Shown here: piece by piece, positions 37,420 through 46,785 of the stretch
Numbering within the stretch: position 1 is the stretch's first letter
How the letters are laid out: each line of letters starts with the position of its first letter
Source: Methanobacteriota archaeon
GTDB taxonomy: Archaea; Thermoplasmatota; Thermoplasmata; UBA10834
Direction: 5' to 3'
Assembly: GCA_020725925.1 (NCBI GenBank)
Contig: DYTN01000007.1
Coordinates: forward strand, 1-64,000
DNA length: 64,000 nucleotides
Notes under the pieces: generated by a model
What the model was told of the DNA's origin: nothing
The model's database searches: none
Seen by the model: only the letters and a program-made list of their open reading frames with translations
Made by a program: the position numbers and the translations under genes

Positions 37420-40119
37420 TCAACCTTTCCTCGGATTCACCGCCCCGAACACCTTCGAGAGCCTTTCCATGTCGTATCCGAAGGGCAGGAGCATGCCCTC
37501 CACGCCCCTGAGCAGGAGGTCGACATACGCCTCGGTATCGTACTCCTCGTCGCCGGACATGAACGAGTCGACCTTGACGCGCTTGTCTGGGTCCTTGCTC
37601 CTGCAGTCGCATATCAGGAACCTCACTGCCTCTCCCGGGTTGACATCGAACCCCTCGTTGTCCAGCTGCGTCAGGGCGGCCACGCTGTCATTGAACTGCC
37701 TGTAGTCCCCCAGGCCCTGTGAGACCCGCTTGGTGATCATCAGCTTTCCCAGGGGCACGGTCCCCGACCTCAAGGCCTCGACATAGCCATCCACCACGCC
37801 CAGGGACGAGGGCACGAGCTCTATGAACTGCTGCGAGTCCGAGGCCTTGGAGAAGTGCTCCAGAAGGTCGTTCTGCATGTCCCGGACGAGCTCGATCGTG
37901 TCGTGCTTCCTGAGCTCTATGCCGCGTATCTTGAACTTGCCATCCTCGAACATGCCGTAGTACCTGTTCAGCACGCCCACCCCGTGCGTCCTCCCTGGCA
38001 GGAACACGATCCACTTGTACACTCCCTCCGGCTCGAGCGGTATGCCTATCCTGCCGGACACGTGTTCGCAGAATTTCCTGGGGTCCCCGTTGCCCTTGAG
38101 CCAGAGCGAGTCCACGATCCCGTGGAGTATCTCGAACCCGTGCGCCTCGGCCATCTCGGACGCCTGGAGCATTATCTCCCTCCCGTAGGCGTTTATCGCC
38201 TCGTGACACTCGATCCTCCCGAACCTGGCGTTCCTGTAGCCCGTGTATCCGAAGCAGTTGTGCGTGAGCACGCCGTTCGCGAGCGCGAACCCGTGCAGCG
38301 GCTCCGAGACCCCGAGGCAGTAGACATGGTCGCCCGTCGGCTCCGTCCACCTCCTGGACCTGATGCGGACATGCGCGATGCAGCCCCCGGCCCGAGCCTC
38401 CCTGGAGTAGAGCGGGAGCAGCACGGGGAGCACATCGCCGCATGCCAGACTCTCTGCGCTGGTCAGCTCCAAATGTCCGCCGCGGAGGACATAGCACGGG
38501 TGGTCGGGCGTGAGCCTCAGCTTCGAGCATCCGAGGTCGAGCTCGAGCACCCGCTCGGGCGCAGGGAACATGAACGCCCTGGTGACGCTCTTCAGTGATG
38601 GATTGAGCTGGCCGTCCATACCGAACAGGCTGAGCCCGTCCGCGACAGCATGCTCCCCAGGCACGCCTCGCGTGTACCTTTCTACGAGGTCCTCCACGGG
38701 GCGCACCTCGAACCTGCCGTCCCTGCTGAAAGGAATCTCGGTGCCGGAGTCGAGGCACGTGACCAGGAGCCACTTGAGTATGTCCACCCGCTCCTTGAAC
38801 GCCTTCGTGTCCCCGACGCCGTCCCTGACCATGCGCTTGAGCCTGGTCCTGCGCTCCACCACGGGCTTGAGCACTCGCGGGATGAGCCCCACCTGCCGGT
38901 CGCATGTGCCGTAGCCCAGCACGGGCACCCTCCTGGTGGGCTCGGGGCAGCAGGGGCACATGATCGTCTCCGGCGAGATGTTGAACCTCACCATGATGTT
39001 CGGGTACAGGGATGTGAAGTCGACCTCGAGCACGCGGTCGTGTATGCCCACCACGGGCTCGTAGATGAACCCTCCCCTGTCGGCTATCACGAGCTCCTCC
39101 GCGGTCTTGAACTTCTCCGGGAGGTTCTTCTTCCACATCACCACGCACCCGTCCCTGAGCGCCTGGTTCACCTCCATGGCGCTGATGGCGCTCCCGGGCG
39201 AGAGCCTCGCCAGCTCCTGCACAGGGATGCTGGACATGCGGGAGAGGTCCGTGAGCCCCACGAGCCCGCTCTCCATGAACATGAACGAGCTGGACCTGTC
39301 TATGTGTATCCTGCCCTTGAGCTTGTATGACGGGGGCTTGTACTTGATCTGCCCGTAAGTGAAGTACGACTTCCCCTTCCTGTCCGAGCGCAGGTCGTCC
39401 TCGTCCCTGCCGAGCCTGAGGCCCGCGAGGCCTAGCCGCTTCGCCCTCTCGTACAGGTACGGGAACATGAAGGCGTCCCCGTCCTCCGTGTACACAACAT
39501 CCGGGTCCTGGGCGGCCAGCTCCTCCTCCATGCCCCTGAGCACGCGCTCCTCGTCCCCGTCGATGGTGCGCTCTCCGACCTTCGCGGAGAGGAGCCTGTC
39601 GTCGTATGTGGGTATGCCCTTCCTTGCCCGGATGGACACGTTGAGCCGTGTGCTCCTCAGCGGCGGGAGCTCGAAGTCTATCGCGTACGGGTCGTCGAGC
39701 ATGCGGGGCTTGGGCCTGAGCTCGAGGAGCCCCATGGGAAAGATGTCCTTCTCGACGAAGTACCTCTGGCTGAACCGGAGGTCCACGTTGAACAGGTCAT
39801 AGTCCCTGTACTTCCCGCGGCTGTCGACCGTGTGGGCGACGTCCTCGACCTTGGCGTAGTCCTTGACCGTCACGGCGAGGACCTCGCGCTCAGCCTCCCC
39901 GAGCCACGTGCGCTTCATCTCGCGCCCGACTTTTCCGACCGCATCAAGGATCGGCAGCGCCTTCTCGAGGTCGTCGAGCTTGTCCCTGGAAGCGTGGACG
40001 TAAATCTTCGGCAGGAAGGACCTGTCCGCTATCCTGTGGGCGCCCCTGCGAGTCCTCAACCAATAGACCATGGAGTTCGTCCCGTAGTCCGGGTAGATGT
40101 CGAACAGCCAGCCCCTCAT
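37420..40119 (-). CDS. Family B DNA polymerase (PolB2-like, degenerate) containing a mini-intein
   Basis: Motif A DFTSLYPNIMV; motif B region LLVT/CFGYTGYRNARFG; motif C-like HGIVDSLWLKG; 899 aa including intein. Confidence 0.88.
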   Translation of the reverse strand: MRGWLFDIYPDYGTNSMVYWLRTRRGAHRIADRSFLPKIYVHASRDKLDDLEKALPILDAVGKVGREMKRTWLGEAEREVLAVTVKDYAKVEDVAHTVDSRGKYRDYDLFNVDLRFSQRYFVEKDIFPMGLLELRPKPRMLDDPYAIDFELPPLRSTRLNVSIRARKGIPTYDDRLLSAKVGERTIDGDEERVLRGMEEELAAQDPDVVYTEDGDAFMFPYLYERAKRLGLAGLRLGRDEDDLRSDRKGKSYFTYGQIKYKPPSYKLKGRIHIDRSSSFMFMESGLVGLTDLSRMSSIPVQELARLSPGSAISAMEVNQALRDGCVVMWKKNLPEKFKTAEELVIADRGGFIYEPVVGIHDRVLEVDFTSLYPNIMVRFNISPETIMCPCCPEPTRRVPVLGYGTCDRQVGLIPRVLKPVVERRTRLKRMVRDGVGDTKAFKERVDILKWLLVTCLDSGTEIPFSRDGRFEVRPVEDLVERYTRGVPGEHAVADGLSLFGMDGQLNPSLKSVTRAFMFPAPERVLELDLGCSKLRLTPDHPCYVLRGGHLELTSAESLACGDVLPVLLPLYSREARAGGCIAHVRIRSRRWTEPTGDHVYCLGVSEPLHGFALANGVLTHNCFGYTGYRNARFGRIECHEAINAYGREIMLQASEMAEAHGFEILHGIVDSLWLKGNGDPRKFCEHVSGRIGIPLEPEGVYKWIVFLPGRTHGVGVLNRYYGMFEDGKFKIRGIELRKHDTIELVRDMQNDLLEHFSKASDSQQFIELVPSSLGVVDGYVEALRSGTVPLGKLMITKRVSQGLGDYRQFNDSVAALTQLDNEGFDVNPGEAVRFLICDCRSKDPDKRVKVDSFMSGDEEYDTEAYVDLLLRGVEGMLLPFGYDMERLSKVFGAVNPRKG
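38257..38757 (-). mobile_element. Mini-intein (about 167 aa, no endonuclease domain) in the polymerase
   Basis: Starts CLDSGTEIPF after LLVT; block F/G-like GDHVYCLGVSEPLHGFALANGVLTHN; +1 residue Cys; removal restores LLVTCFGYTGYRNARFGR. Confidence 0.9.
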
Positions 40120-40439
40120 CCGTCAGACTCACAGCTCCCGAGTTCCCCATCCTGTCCTCCGCCGTTCCTCTTCTCTTCCAGCCTCCTCCTCAGCGCCATG
40201 AGCTCCTTCTCGTGCTCCAGCAGCATCGAGAGCAGGGCCGACTCCGTCGGGTCGAGGCTTATGGCGTACGTGGACGCCGAGGCGTGCATCCTAGCCCTGT
40301 TCACGAGCGAGTCGAAGACCTCCTTGTCCCCGCTCCTGAGCGCTCTCCTGAAGTCGTTCCACTGCTGGGCCATCGATTCAAGGGCCAAGCGGTATGTAGG
40401 CACCGTCCTTCCCGTCGTCCTCCCCCCTGTACTCGTCAA
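40116..40439 (-). CDS. Small helical protein encoded between the RecA-like and PolB-like genes
   Basis: 107 aa; overlaps the PolB start by 4 nt and the 3' end of the RecA-like gene. Confidence 0.65.
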   Translation of the reverse strand: MTSTGGRTTGRTVPTYRLALESMAQQWNDFRRALRSGDKEVFDSLVNRARMHASASTYAISLDPTESALLSMLLEHEKELMALRRRLEEKRNGGGQDGELGSCESDG

Positions 40440-41157
40440 GGATAGATTGATTCCAGGGCACGGGCGCGAACACGACCTCGCGCTCGGCCCTCGGAAGCCT
40501 GAACAGCATGCCCCGCCACCGGGAGCGCATCTGCACGACCACGTCCGCGTGCTCGTACAGCAGCGAGGTGAGCTTCGGCGCTGGCCGGACCTGGTGGTGC
40601 GTGTGGTTCGTCACGAGCGTGACGGTCTCGTGCTCCTTCGTCACCCTGGATATGCGCTCGGCGCACCTCCTGAGCAGCTGGTGCGACTCGATCCACTTCA
40701 TGTCCTTGTCCAGGAACATCTCCGTTATCGAGGACACTATGACGGCCGCTGGGGAGCAGCGCTCGACCTGCTCCTCGAGCTTCTCGTCTATGAGCGTCAC
40801 GAGCTGGTACGCGGTGAACGCCCTGGAGACGTTTATGCGAGAGAGTATCTCGCGCCTGTCCAGCCTGAGCCTCTTGCACAGGGAGCTGATGGCGTACGGG
40901 TCGATCGTGTTGCCGCCGTCGATCCACACGACCTCCTCGTCGAACTGCGATATCGCGCGGATGCAGAGCAGGTGCAGGAGGCTGGTGGCGTAGTCGTTGT
41001 CGCAGTCGAACAGCGTGACCTGGGCCGAGCGGAAGCCGCCCGTGAGCTCGTCTATCTGCAGGACCGACGATTCGAGCACCCTCTCCCGCAGCAGCGGCTC
41101 CTCATCGACGACCTGCACGAGGGGGGTCTCGAACGCTTCCGTCTTCTGGAGGTTCAA
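40378..41157 (-). CDS. RecA/RadA-superfamily protein with degenerate P-loop
   Basis: SSVLQIDELTGGFRSAQVTLFDCDNDYATSLLHLLCIRA (Walker A replaced), AAVIVSSITEMFLD (Walker B-like), VTLVTNHTHHQ. Confidence 0.75.
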   Translation of the reverse strand: MNLQKTEAFETPLVQVVDEEPLLRERVLESSVLQIDELTGGFRSAQVTLFDCDNDYATSLLHLLCIRAISQFDEEVVWIDGGNTIDPYAISSLCKRLRLDRREILSRINVSRAFTAYQLVTLIDEKLEEQVERCSPAAVIVSSITEMFLDKDMKWIESHQLLRRCAERISRVTKEHETVTLVTNHTHHQVRPAPKLTSLLYEHADVVVQMRSRWRGMLFRLPRAEREVVFAPVPWNQSILDEYRGEDDGKDGAYIPLGP

Positions 41158-41441
41158 GCGGTGTCACCAGCGACGTATCATCTCGGACCCTGGGGTTAAA
41201 GCGGTACAGGGGGGAGAAAGGTGAAACTAGTCAAGACGATAAAATCCAGCAGGCGCATTGGTGGGGGTTGTCGTCGTACGGTAAATCTCAGCTAGCATTC
41301 AAACACCTCGGGTTCCCAGTGCAAATCCGGGCCCTCGAACATCTCAATTCTCCCGACTGCGTCGACATGTCGTTCGACGTCGTATTTCACATCGCGAGCA
41401 CAACATCCATAGCTGGGAAAGACGATGCTCGCAAATGAGAG

Positions 41442-42248
41442 ATGGCGATGAAGTGCCGGAATTGCGGGGCCGAAAACCCGGACCATTCCATCTTCTGCGG
41501 GAGATGTTCGAAGCAACTGTCAGTTGAGCCGGGGTCGACTAGAGTTGACACTGATGAACAAGCTCACATCCTCCCCAGAATGGAAGAGAAACTGGCACAA
41601 TCAAGGCGAAGAGGAAGGACCCTTCAGTACGCACTGATCATTTCGGTCGTGTTGGCTCTCGCACTTACTGCAGTCGTTGCGATGTTCTACATCGAAGTGG
41701 TCAACCAGAGGGACGCTGGATACAGAGCGCAATATGCTACCGTCCTAGACGTGATCAGGGTCGCGCCAGTCCTGAACCACACAATTCACCACATGATCTA
41801 CAGCCATGATCTGTACTACGGCAATTCAAGCTATGAAAGGCAAGTCCGGTTTGCCTATGGCGATTTCGCAGAGGGCACGCTCCTACAGCTTTCTTCTGAG
41901 TGCAGATCGATATCAGCTCTCTATGATGTCGGGACAGAGAGGAATTCGGTCTTCTCGAACCTATCTGACAGCTTCGCTGTTTTCGCGAACGCCGTACACT
42001 CCGGGTATTCGAGGTTGGATTGCGGGTTCCTGGAACTGGGCAGCAACTACACGTCTGAGATGGAGAACGCTTCTGTTACCATGGTCAGAATATGTGCACT
42101 GCTCTCGGACGGGGTGAGACCCGACGTAGATGGCCTCGAGAATCCTTACGATGTCCTTGCTGGGATTGAGCTGGCTGAGGTCGACCACTACTCTGCTCGC
42201 GTGTGTATCGCCGCATCATATGCTTGGCATGCATTTGACCTACCTTGA
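41442..42248 (+). CDS. Membrane protein with N-terminal zinc ribbon and extracytoplasmic domain
   Basis: MKCRNCGAENPDHSIFCGRCSKQL; one TM (LIISVVLALALTAVVAMFYI); AT-richer than surroundings. Confidence 0.65.
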   Translation: MAMKCRNCGAENPDHSIFCGRCSKQLSVEPGSTRVDTDEQAHILPRMEEKLAQSRRRGRTLQYALIISVVLALALTAVVAMFYIEVVNQRDAGYRAQYATVLDVIRVAPVLNHTIHHMIYSHDLYYGNSSYERQVRFAYGDFAEGTLLQLSSECRSISALYDVGTERNSVFSNLSDSFAVFANAVHSGYSRLDCGFLELGSNYTSEMENASVTMVRICALLSDGVRPDVDGLENPYDVLAGIELAEVDHYSARVCIAASYAWHAFDLP

Positions 42249-42581
42249 TGAGAACTATCTATCCTTGATCACTTCCGTGCTTCGGCATAGCACCCGTTGG
42301 GGAGGAAGGGCGCCGATACTCCTCGCCTGTGGGAAGGGGGCTGTGTACGTGGTACTCGTCTTGTTCTATTGAGCGAAGCAGGTAGCTCCGGCTGCTGGTG
42401 GGTTCTTGGTCGACAGACGAGCTCTGGTATGCCGCAATCTCGGATTGGTGGCGCATCCTCGCGCCACACGCTGAACCGATTGCTGTGTCGGCCGCTGTTC
42501 AGTCCCATCTAGAAGGGCCATTCTCCGAAGGGCAAATCCGAAAGCCTAGAAACAACATTCACCCCAACGGAGGGTGAAGAG

Positions 42582-42719
42582 TTGGTCAGTGTGTATGAGT
42601 GCAGTGTGTGCCATGTCCTGTTCGGGAGACATGCGCCTCAGTGCCCAGTCTGTCACCATGGAGCACTAGCTCTGGTCGGTTCTCTCTTGCCTGAGAAAGG
42701 GCATGAACAACACCAGTGA
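42582..42719 (+). CDS. Very small zinc-ribbon (rubredoxin-like knuckle) protein, TTG start
   Basis: LVSVYECSVCHVLFGRHAPQCPVCHHGALALVGSLLPEKGHEQHQ* preceded by GGAGGGTGA; absent from the ORF track. Confidence 0.45.
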   Translation: MVSVYECSVCHVLFGRHAPQCPVCHHGALALVGSLLPEKGHEQHQ

Positions 42720-42919
42720 GCGGCATCCTGGCGCACTCATTCAAACCCGGGAAGACGAGGAAGGCCTCGTCCGTGGATTCAGTATACCAGACCTGCGGTG
42801 GCCCATCTGTTGCCCGAGCCTCGATGATAATTGCCACAACTATGTTTAAGTAGGCTTAGGGCGCTTTTCGCCCAACGGTTCCACGGGACCATCAGGATTG
42901 TTGGGAAGGGCAGAGGACA

Positions 42920-45772
42920 ATGGCCCCCAGGTCTTCATCCAGGAAACCACCTCCGGCTAGGCTCTCCTCTCAGCGCCCCTCGTCCGAGCAGATCGAGTCT
43001 GCCGAGGTGAGGCGCTCCCGGAAGGCGGCAATACTGCAGCTCAAGATAGGACGCTTGGCGCACACGATCGGGATAGCTTCTGCCCTATCACTCGCACTCA
43101 CAGCCGTCATCGCGTATGGGCTGATCAACTGGGATTTCCTGCGGGACGCCCCCGAGATGCTCACGATCCTCAAGTGGATAATCCCATTGGTCGCCGGAGC
43201 TGCGGTGGCCGCTGTGGCAATCGCCGTCAAATGGGAACCATATGTTGCGGACAGGGAAGAGCCTCACTTCGTATTGAGCATAGTTGCGTTCGTGGTCCCT
43301 GTGTTCATAATCACGCTCATAGTGTTGGACGAGTACGACTACGTCCAGCTAGGCAGACCCGATTGGCTCTATCCAGTGTCCCTTTTGGGCGTGTGCCTTA
43401 CCGAGATATCGCTCGCGATGGTCTGGGAGGGCAACAGCTCCAGGAGGACCATCAGCGTCGTCTCCGCCATGTTCCCGGTCGCACTGCTCGTGTTCCCGAT
43501 GGTTTTCCACTTCACTCCCGAGGAGCTCGCCAGCATATTGCCCATGGCCTATCTTGGCAGCGCCGTGGCGATCCACCTCAGCGGAGCAATGCTGCACATC
43601 ATCGCCAGCTCGACCTCCGTACAGCAGCGGGAGGTGCTCAAGGCGAGCGACAGCAAGCTCAGGGAGCAGCTCCAGGAGCTCGACAAGAAGCGGCATGCGC
43701 TCGTGTACAGGGAGGACGCGTTGCGGTCCAGGGAGTCCGACCTCGAGAGCTATGAGAAGCGGCTCTCGGACGAGATGGCCTCGATTGAGGAGAGGAAGCA
43801 GCAGGTCACTGCCACCGAGGCCGAGGTGGAACAAAGGCTGCAGCACGTGAGGCAGGAAAAGCAGAGGCTCTCGACGCAGCAGTCAGAGCTCGAGAGCCAG
43901 AACGAAACCCTCCAGCTCAAACTGGCGGACATCGAGGCCCAGAAGAGGGAGCTTGAGAAGCGCTTCAAGTCCGTCGAAACTAGGGATCAGGCACTGCTTG
44001 GGAGGGAGCGCGACTCCAGCAAGCTCGTGCTCGAGATACAGGCGCGCGAGCGCGAGGTGAGGAACAGGCTCGCGGACGTCGAGAACGAGGAGTCGATGCT
44101 GGACAGCCTGCGCAAGGAGCTCGACGCGATGCAGGGCGCGCTCGCCGAGAGGGAGAAGCAGATAGGCGTGCGCGAGAGCGCCCTGGACATGAAGACCCTC
44201 GAAATAGCTGCGGCGAGGGAGCAGCTGGGGCAGGTGACTGCGGAGAAGAGCACGGTCAAGGGCCTCGAGCAGCAGCTTCTGATGAAGCAGGAGTCCCTCA
44301 CGGAGAAGGAGATAGCGCTCAAGGCGCTGGAGGACGAAATCCGCCAGAAGTCCGAGAAGGCCGAGCGCCTGGCAGTCCGCGCAGATAAGCAGATTACCGA
44401 ACTAGTTGAGAAGGAGGGCTCGATCCTGGCCAGGGAGAAGGCTCTGGCAGATGGCGAAACCAAGCTGAGGAGCGAGCTCTCAGGACTCAGCAACCGCCTG
44501 CAGGAGGTCGAAAGCGTCCGCGGGCTCATGAGCGACAAGGAGAAGCAGTACTACACCCTCACCGAGACCACAAGGACCAAGCTGTCCTCCATTGAGGCCA
44601 GGGAGGAGGACATGGTCCGCAAGATGCTCGCGCTGGAGAAGCGGGAGGAGAAGATCAAGGAACTCGAGTCTCGTTTCAGGCAAGAGCACGAGACAATCAA
44701 CACCAAGCTCCGGCAGCTTATAGAGAAGGAGAAGGACCTGAAAGCCCATGAAGCCGAGCTCGGCCTCAAGCAGGCAGAGCTGAAGGCGATGGAGCGCGAG
44801 ATCCTCGAGAGCGTCGAAGAGGTCGAGGAGGTCAGGGCGGAGCTGCCAGCAGAGGGGGAGGACGAACGAGAGAGGGCACTCGCGTACCGGGAGCGCAGGT
44901 TCGTCGAGCGCGAGCGGGAGGCCAAGTCCAAGCTGTACCAGCGCGAGAAGGAGCTCGAGAAGCGCGAGCAATCGCTGAGGGCGCACTTGGCCAAGGACAT
45001 CGAGGAGATGGAAGAGGCGGTCCAGGAGGAGTACTCAGGCGAGAAGGTCAAGACAGGCATTGACCGGCTGGACGACCTCATGATGGGTGGTATGCCGTTC
45101 GGGTCGAACGTGCTGTGCGTGGGCCCGCCGTTCATAGGCAAGGAGGTCGCGATGCTGCTCTTCGTTGCCGAGGGCCTCAAGAAGGGCGTGCCAGCGATCA
45201 TAGTCATCACATCGAAGAACCCGACGGAGATCGCGAAGGAGATGGCTCCCATACTGCCGACCTTCAAGGAGTTCGAGCAGCTGGGGCTCGTCTGGTGGGT
45301 CGATGCGTCGGGCATGCAGCCGGGCGAGGAGGGCATGGCCGAGGAGGCTCATGTCGTGACGGTCGACAAGCCGGGGAACCTGAGCGCCGTGCAGGGCGCG
45401 ATCGACAAGTGCGTCTCGGCGCTGAAGAGGCAGAAGCACCCGTACCTCAGGCTCGCCTACATGTCCCTTTCCATGAGCATCACGCAGGCGGACGAGAAGA
45501 GCGCCTTCCAGTTCGTCCAGACGCTTGCGGGAAGGCTGAAGCAGGCAGGAGCGGTGTCGGTCTTCGCCGTGGAGAGGGGCATGCACACGGAGCAGCAGCT
45601 CGAATCGATTCAGCACCACATGACCGGAGCCATCCAGTTCAAGACCGACAAGCAGAAGACGCTTCTCAGCATCCAGGGCGTCGGCGACGTCCAGACCAGA
45701 GACTGGGTCGAGTACAAGCACACGAACAAGGCCCTTATGATCGGAGCATTTTCGCTTGAGAGGATAAGGTAG
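42920..45772 (+). CDS. Membrane-anchored coiled-coil protein with C-terminal KaiC/RecA-like domain
   Basis: 950 aa: about 6-8 TM helices, ~430 aa coiled coil, C-terminal TGIDRLDDLMMGGMPFGSNVLCVGPPFIGKEVAMLLFVAEGLKKGVPAIIVIT. Confidence 0.85.
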   Translation: MAPRSSSRKPPPARLSSQRPSSEQIESAEVRRSRKAAILQLKIGRLAHTIGIASALSLALTAVIAYGLINWDFLRDAPEMLTILKWIIPLVAGAAVAAVAIAVKWEPYVADREEPHFVLSIVAFVVPVFIITLIVLDEYDYVQLGRPDWLYPVSLLGVCLTEISLAMVWEGNSSRRTISVVSAMFPVALLVFPMVFHFTPEELASILPMAYLGSAVAIHLSGAMLHIIASSTSVQQREVLKASDSKLREQLQELDKKRHALVYREDALRSRESDLESYEKRLSDEMASIEERKQQVTATEAEVEQRLQHVRQEKQRLSTQQSELESQNETLQLKLADIEAQKRELEKRFKSVETRDQALLGRERDSSKLVLEIQAREREVRNRLADVENEESMLDSLRKELDAMQGALAEREKQIGVRESALDMKTLEIAAAREQLGQVTAEKSTVKGLEQQLLMKQESLTEKEIALKALEDEIRQKSEKAERLAVRADKQITELVEKEGSILAREKALADGETKLRSELSGLSNRLQEVESVRGLMSDKEKQYYTLTETTRTKLSSIEAREEDMVRKMLALEKREEKIKELESRFRQEHETINTKLRQLIEKEKDLKAHEAELGLKQAELKAMEREILESVEEVEEVRAELPAEGEDERERALAYRERRFVEREREAKSKLYQREKELEKREQSLRAHLAKDIEEMEEAVQEEYSGEKVKTGIDRLDDLMMGGMPFGSNVLCVGPPFIGKEVAMLLFVAEGLKKGVPAIIVITSKNPTEIAKEMAPILPTFKEFEQLGLVWWVDASGMQPGEEGMAEEAHVVTVDKPGNLSAVQGAIDKCVSALKRQKHPYLRLAYMSLSMSITQADEKSAFQFVQTLAGRLKQAGAVSVFAVERGMHTEQQLESIQHHMTGAIQFKTDKQKTLLSIQGVGDVQTRDWVEYKHTNKALMIGAFSLERIR

Positions 45773-45822
45773 CTTATACCTCGAGGGCTCTCTGTCCTCA
45801 CGCAGGGCCGAGGGTCTCACCG

Positions 45823-46785
45823 ATGATCCAGCATGGGAACGGCATCCTGGTGGAAGTGGACGGTCGGAAGTTCAGGTTCGATCCTCGCAGGGTCAACCAG
45901 GACGACACGTGCATGATTTCGCATGCGCACACGGACCACCTGCCGACCTCGTTCAGGGGCAGCTCGGTCGTGTGCTCGCAGATAACCCGCGACTTCGTGA
46001 AGCTGCGCAGGAACAAGGAAGTCCAGATCGTGGATGACGAGCACGTGAGGCAGCTCGAGGCGGGGCATATAGCCGGCTCGCAGATGTTCCTCGTGGAGGG
46101 GGAGAAGAAGGTGCTCTACACCGGCGACTTCTGCACGAGGGAGAAGGAGCACACGAAGGCTGCCATGCCGCACAAGTGCGATGTGCTGATCATGGAGGCG
46201 ACCTACGGGAAGCCGCACTATGTGTTCCCGGACCATGCCGAGATGATGGCAGTGGTGAAGGATTGGCTCAACGATATCATGCGCGCAGACGGCATCGCCG
46301 TTCTGTACGCATACCCTCTCGGCAAGTCCCAGGAGCTGAGCGCGTACCTGAGGGACTTCCCGCTGTTGCTGCATGGGGCCATCGCGGAGAACAACCGACT
46401 GCTTCGAGCGCATGGAATGACACTCTCCGACGTGGAATACGACCAGCATCTCGCAATCCCTCCGTTCGTCTACATCACATCGGGCCTCGGTCGGGATCTC
46501 GCGAGGGTGGAATCGCTGAAGAAGAAGGGGGCCAAGACGGCTGCGTTCTCGGGGTGGGCGCTCGACAGGGACTTCGTGAGCGTCTCACGGGCGAACGAGG
46601 CGTTCCCAGTATCCGACCACTGCGGGTTCGACGAGCTCGTGGAGTTCGCCAGGAGATGCGATCCTGAGGCGGTCTTCACGACGCACGGCTTCGCCAAGGA
46701 GCTGGCAAATCACCTGAGGCGCAACCTCGGCATCCAAGCGCAGCCGCTGGTGGCCAGGCAGAGGACTCTGGACCATTTCTGCTAA
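45823..46785 (+). CDS. Metallo-beta-lactamase fold exonuclease-like protein (beta-CASP/SNM1-like)
   Basis: MISHAHTDHLPTSF...EAGHIAGSQMFLVEGEKKVLYTGDFCTRE...EATYGKPHYVFP. Confidence 0.85.
   Translation: MIQHGNGILVEVDGRKFRFDPRRVNQDDTCMISHAHTDHLPTSFRGSSVVCSQITRDFVKLRRNKEVQIVDDEHVRQLEAGHIAGSQMFLVEGEKKVLYTGDFCTREKEHTKAAMPHKCDVLIMEATYGKPHYVFPDHAEMMAVVKDWLNDIMRADGIAVLYAYPLGKSQELSAYLRDFPLLLHGAIAENNRLLRAHGMTLSDVEYDQHLAIPPFVYITSGLGRDLARVESLKKKGAKTAAFSGWALDRDFVSVSRANEAFPVSDHCGFDELVEFARRCDPEAVFTTHGFAKELANHLRRNLGIQAQPLVARQRTLDHFC

Noticed and set aside
37688-39148. 486-aa minus-strand ORF overlapping the polymerase
   Set aside because: Alternate-frame Arg/Gly-rich artefact within the PolB/intein coding region
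41292-41516. 74-aa minus ORF ending VKYDVERHVDAVGRIEMFEGPDLHWEPEVFEC
   Set aside because: C-terminal 33 aa look protein-like, but the upstream part overlaps the plus-strand zinc-ribbon gene and no family is recognised; possible remnant only
42249-42580. Possible C/D box sRNA around TGATGA at 42247
   Set aside because: No convincing matching D box/C' box spacing found by eye
45035-45820. Minus-strand ORFs opposite the coiled-coil gene
   Set aside because: Arg/Leu/Ser-rich shadows of the coiled-coil coding sequence
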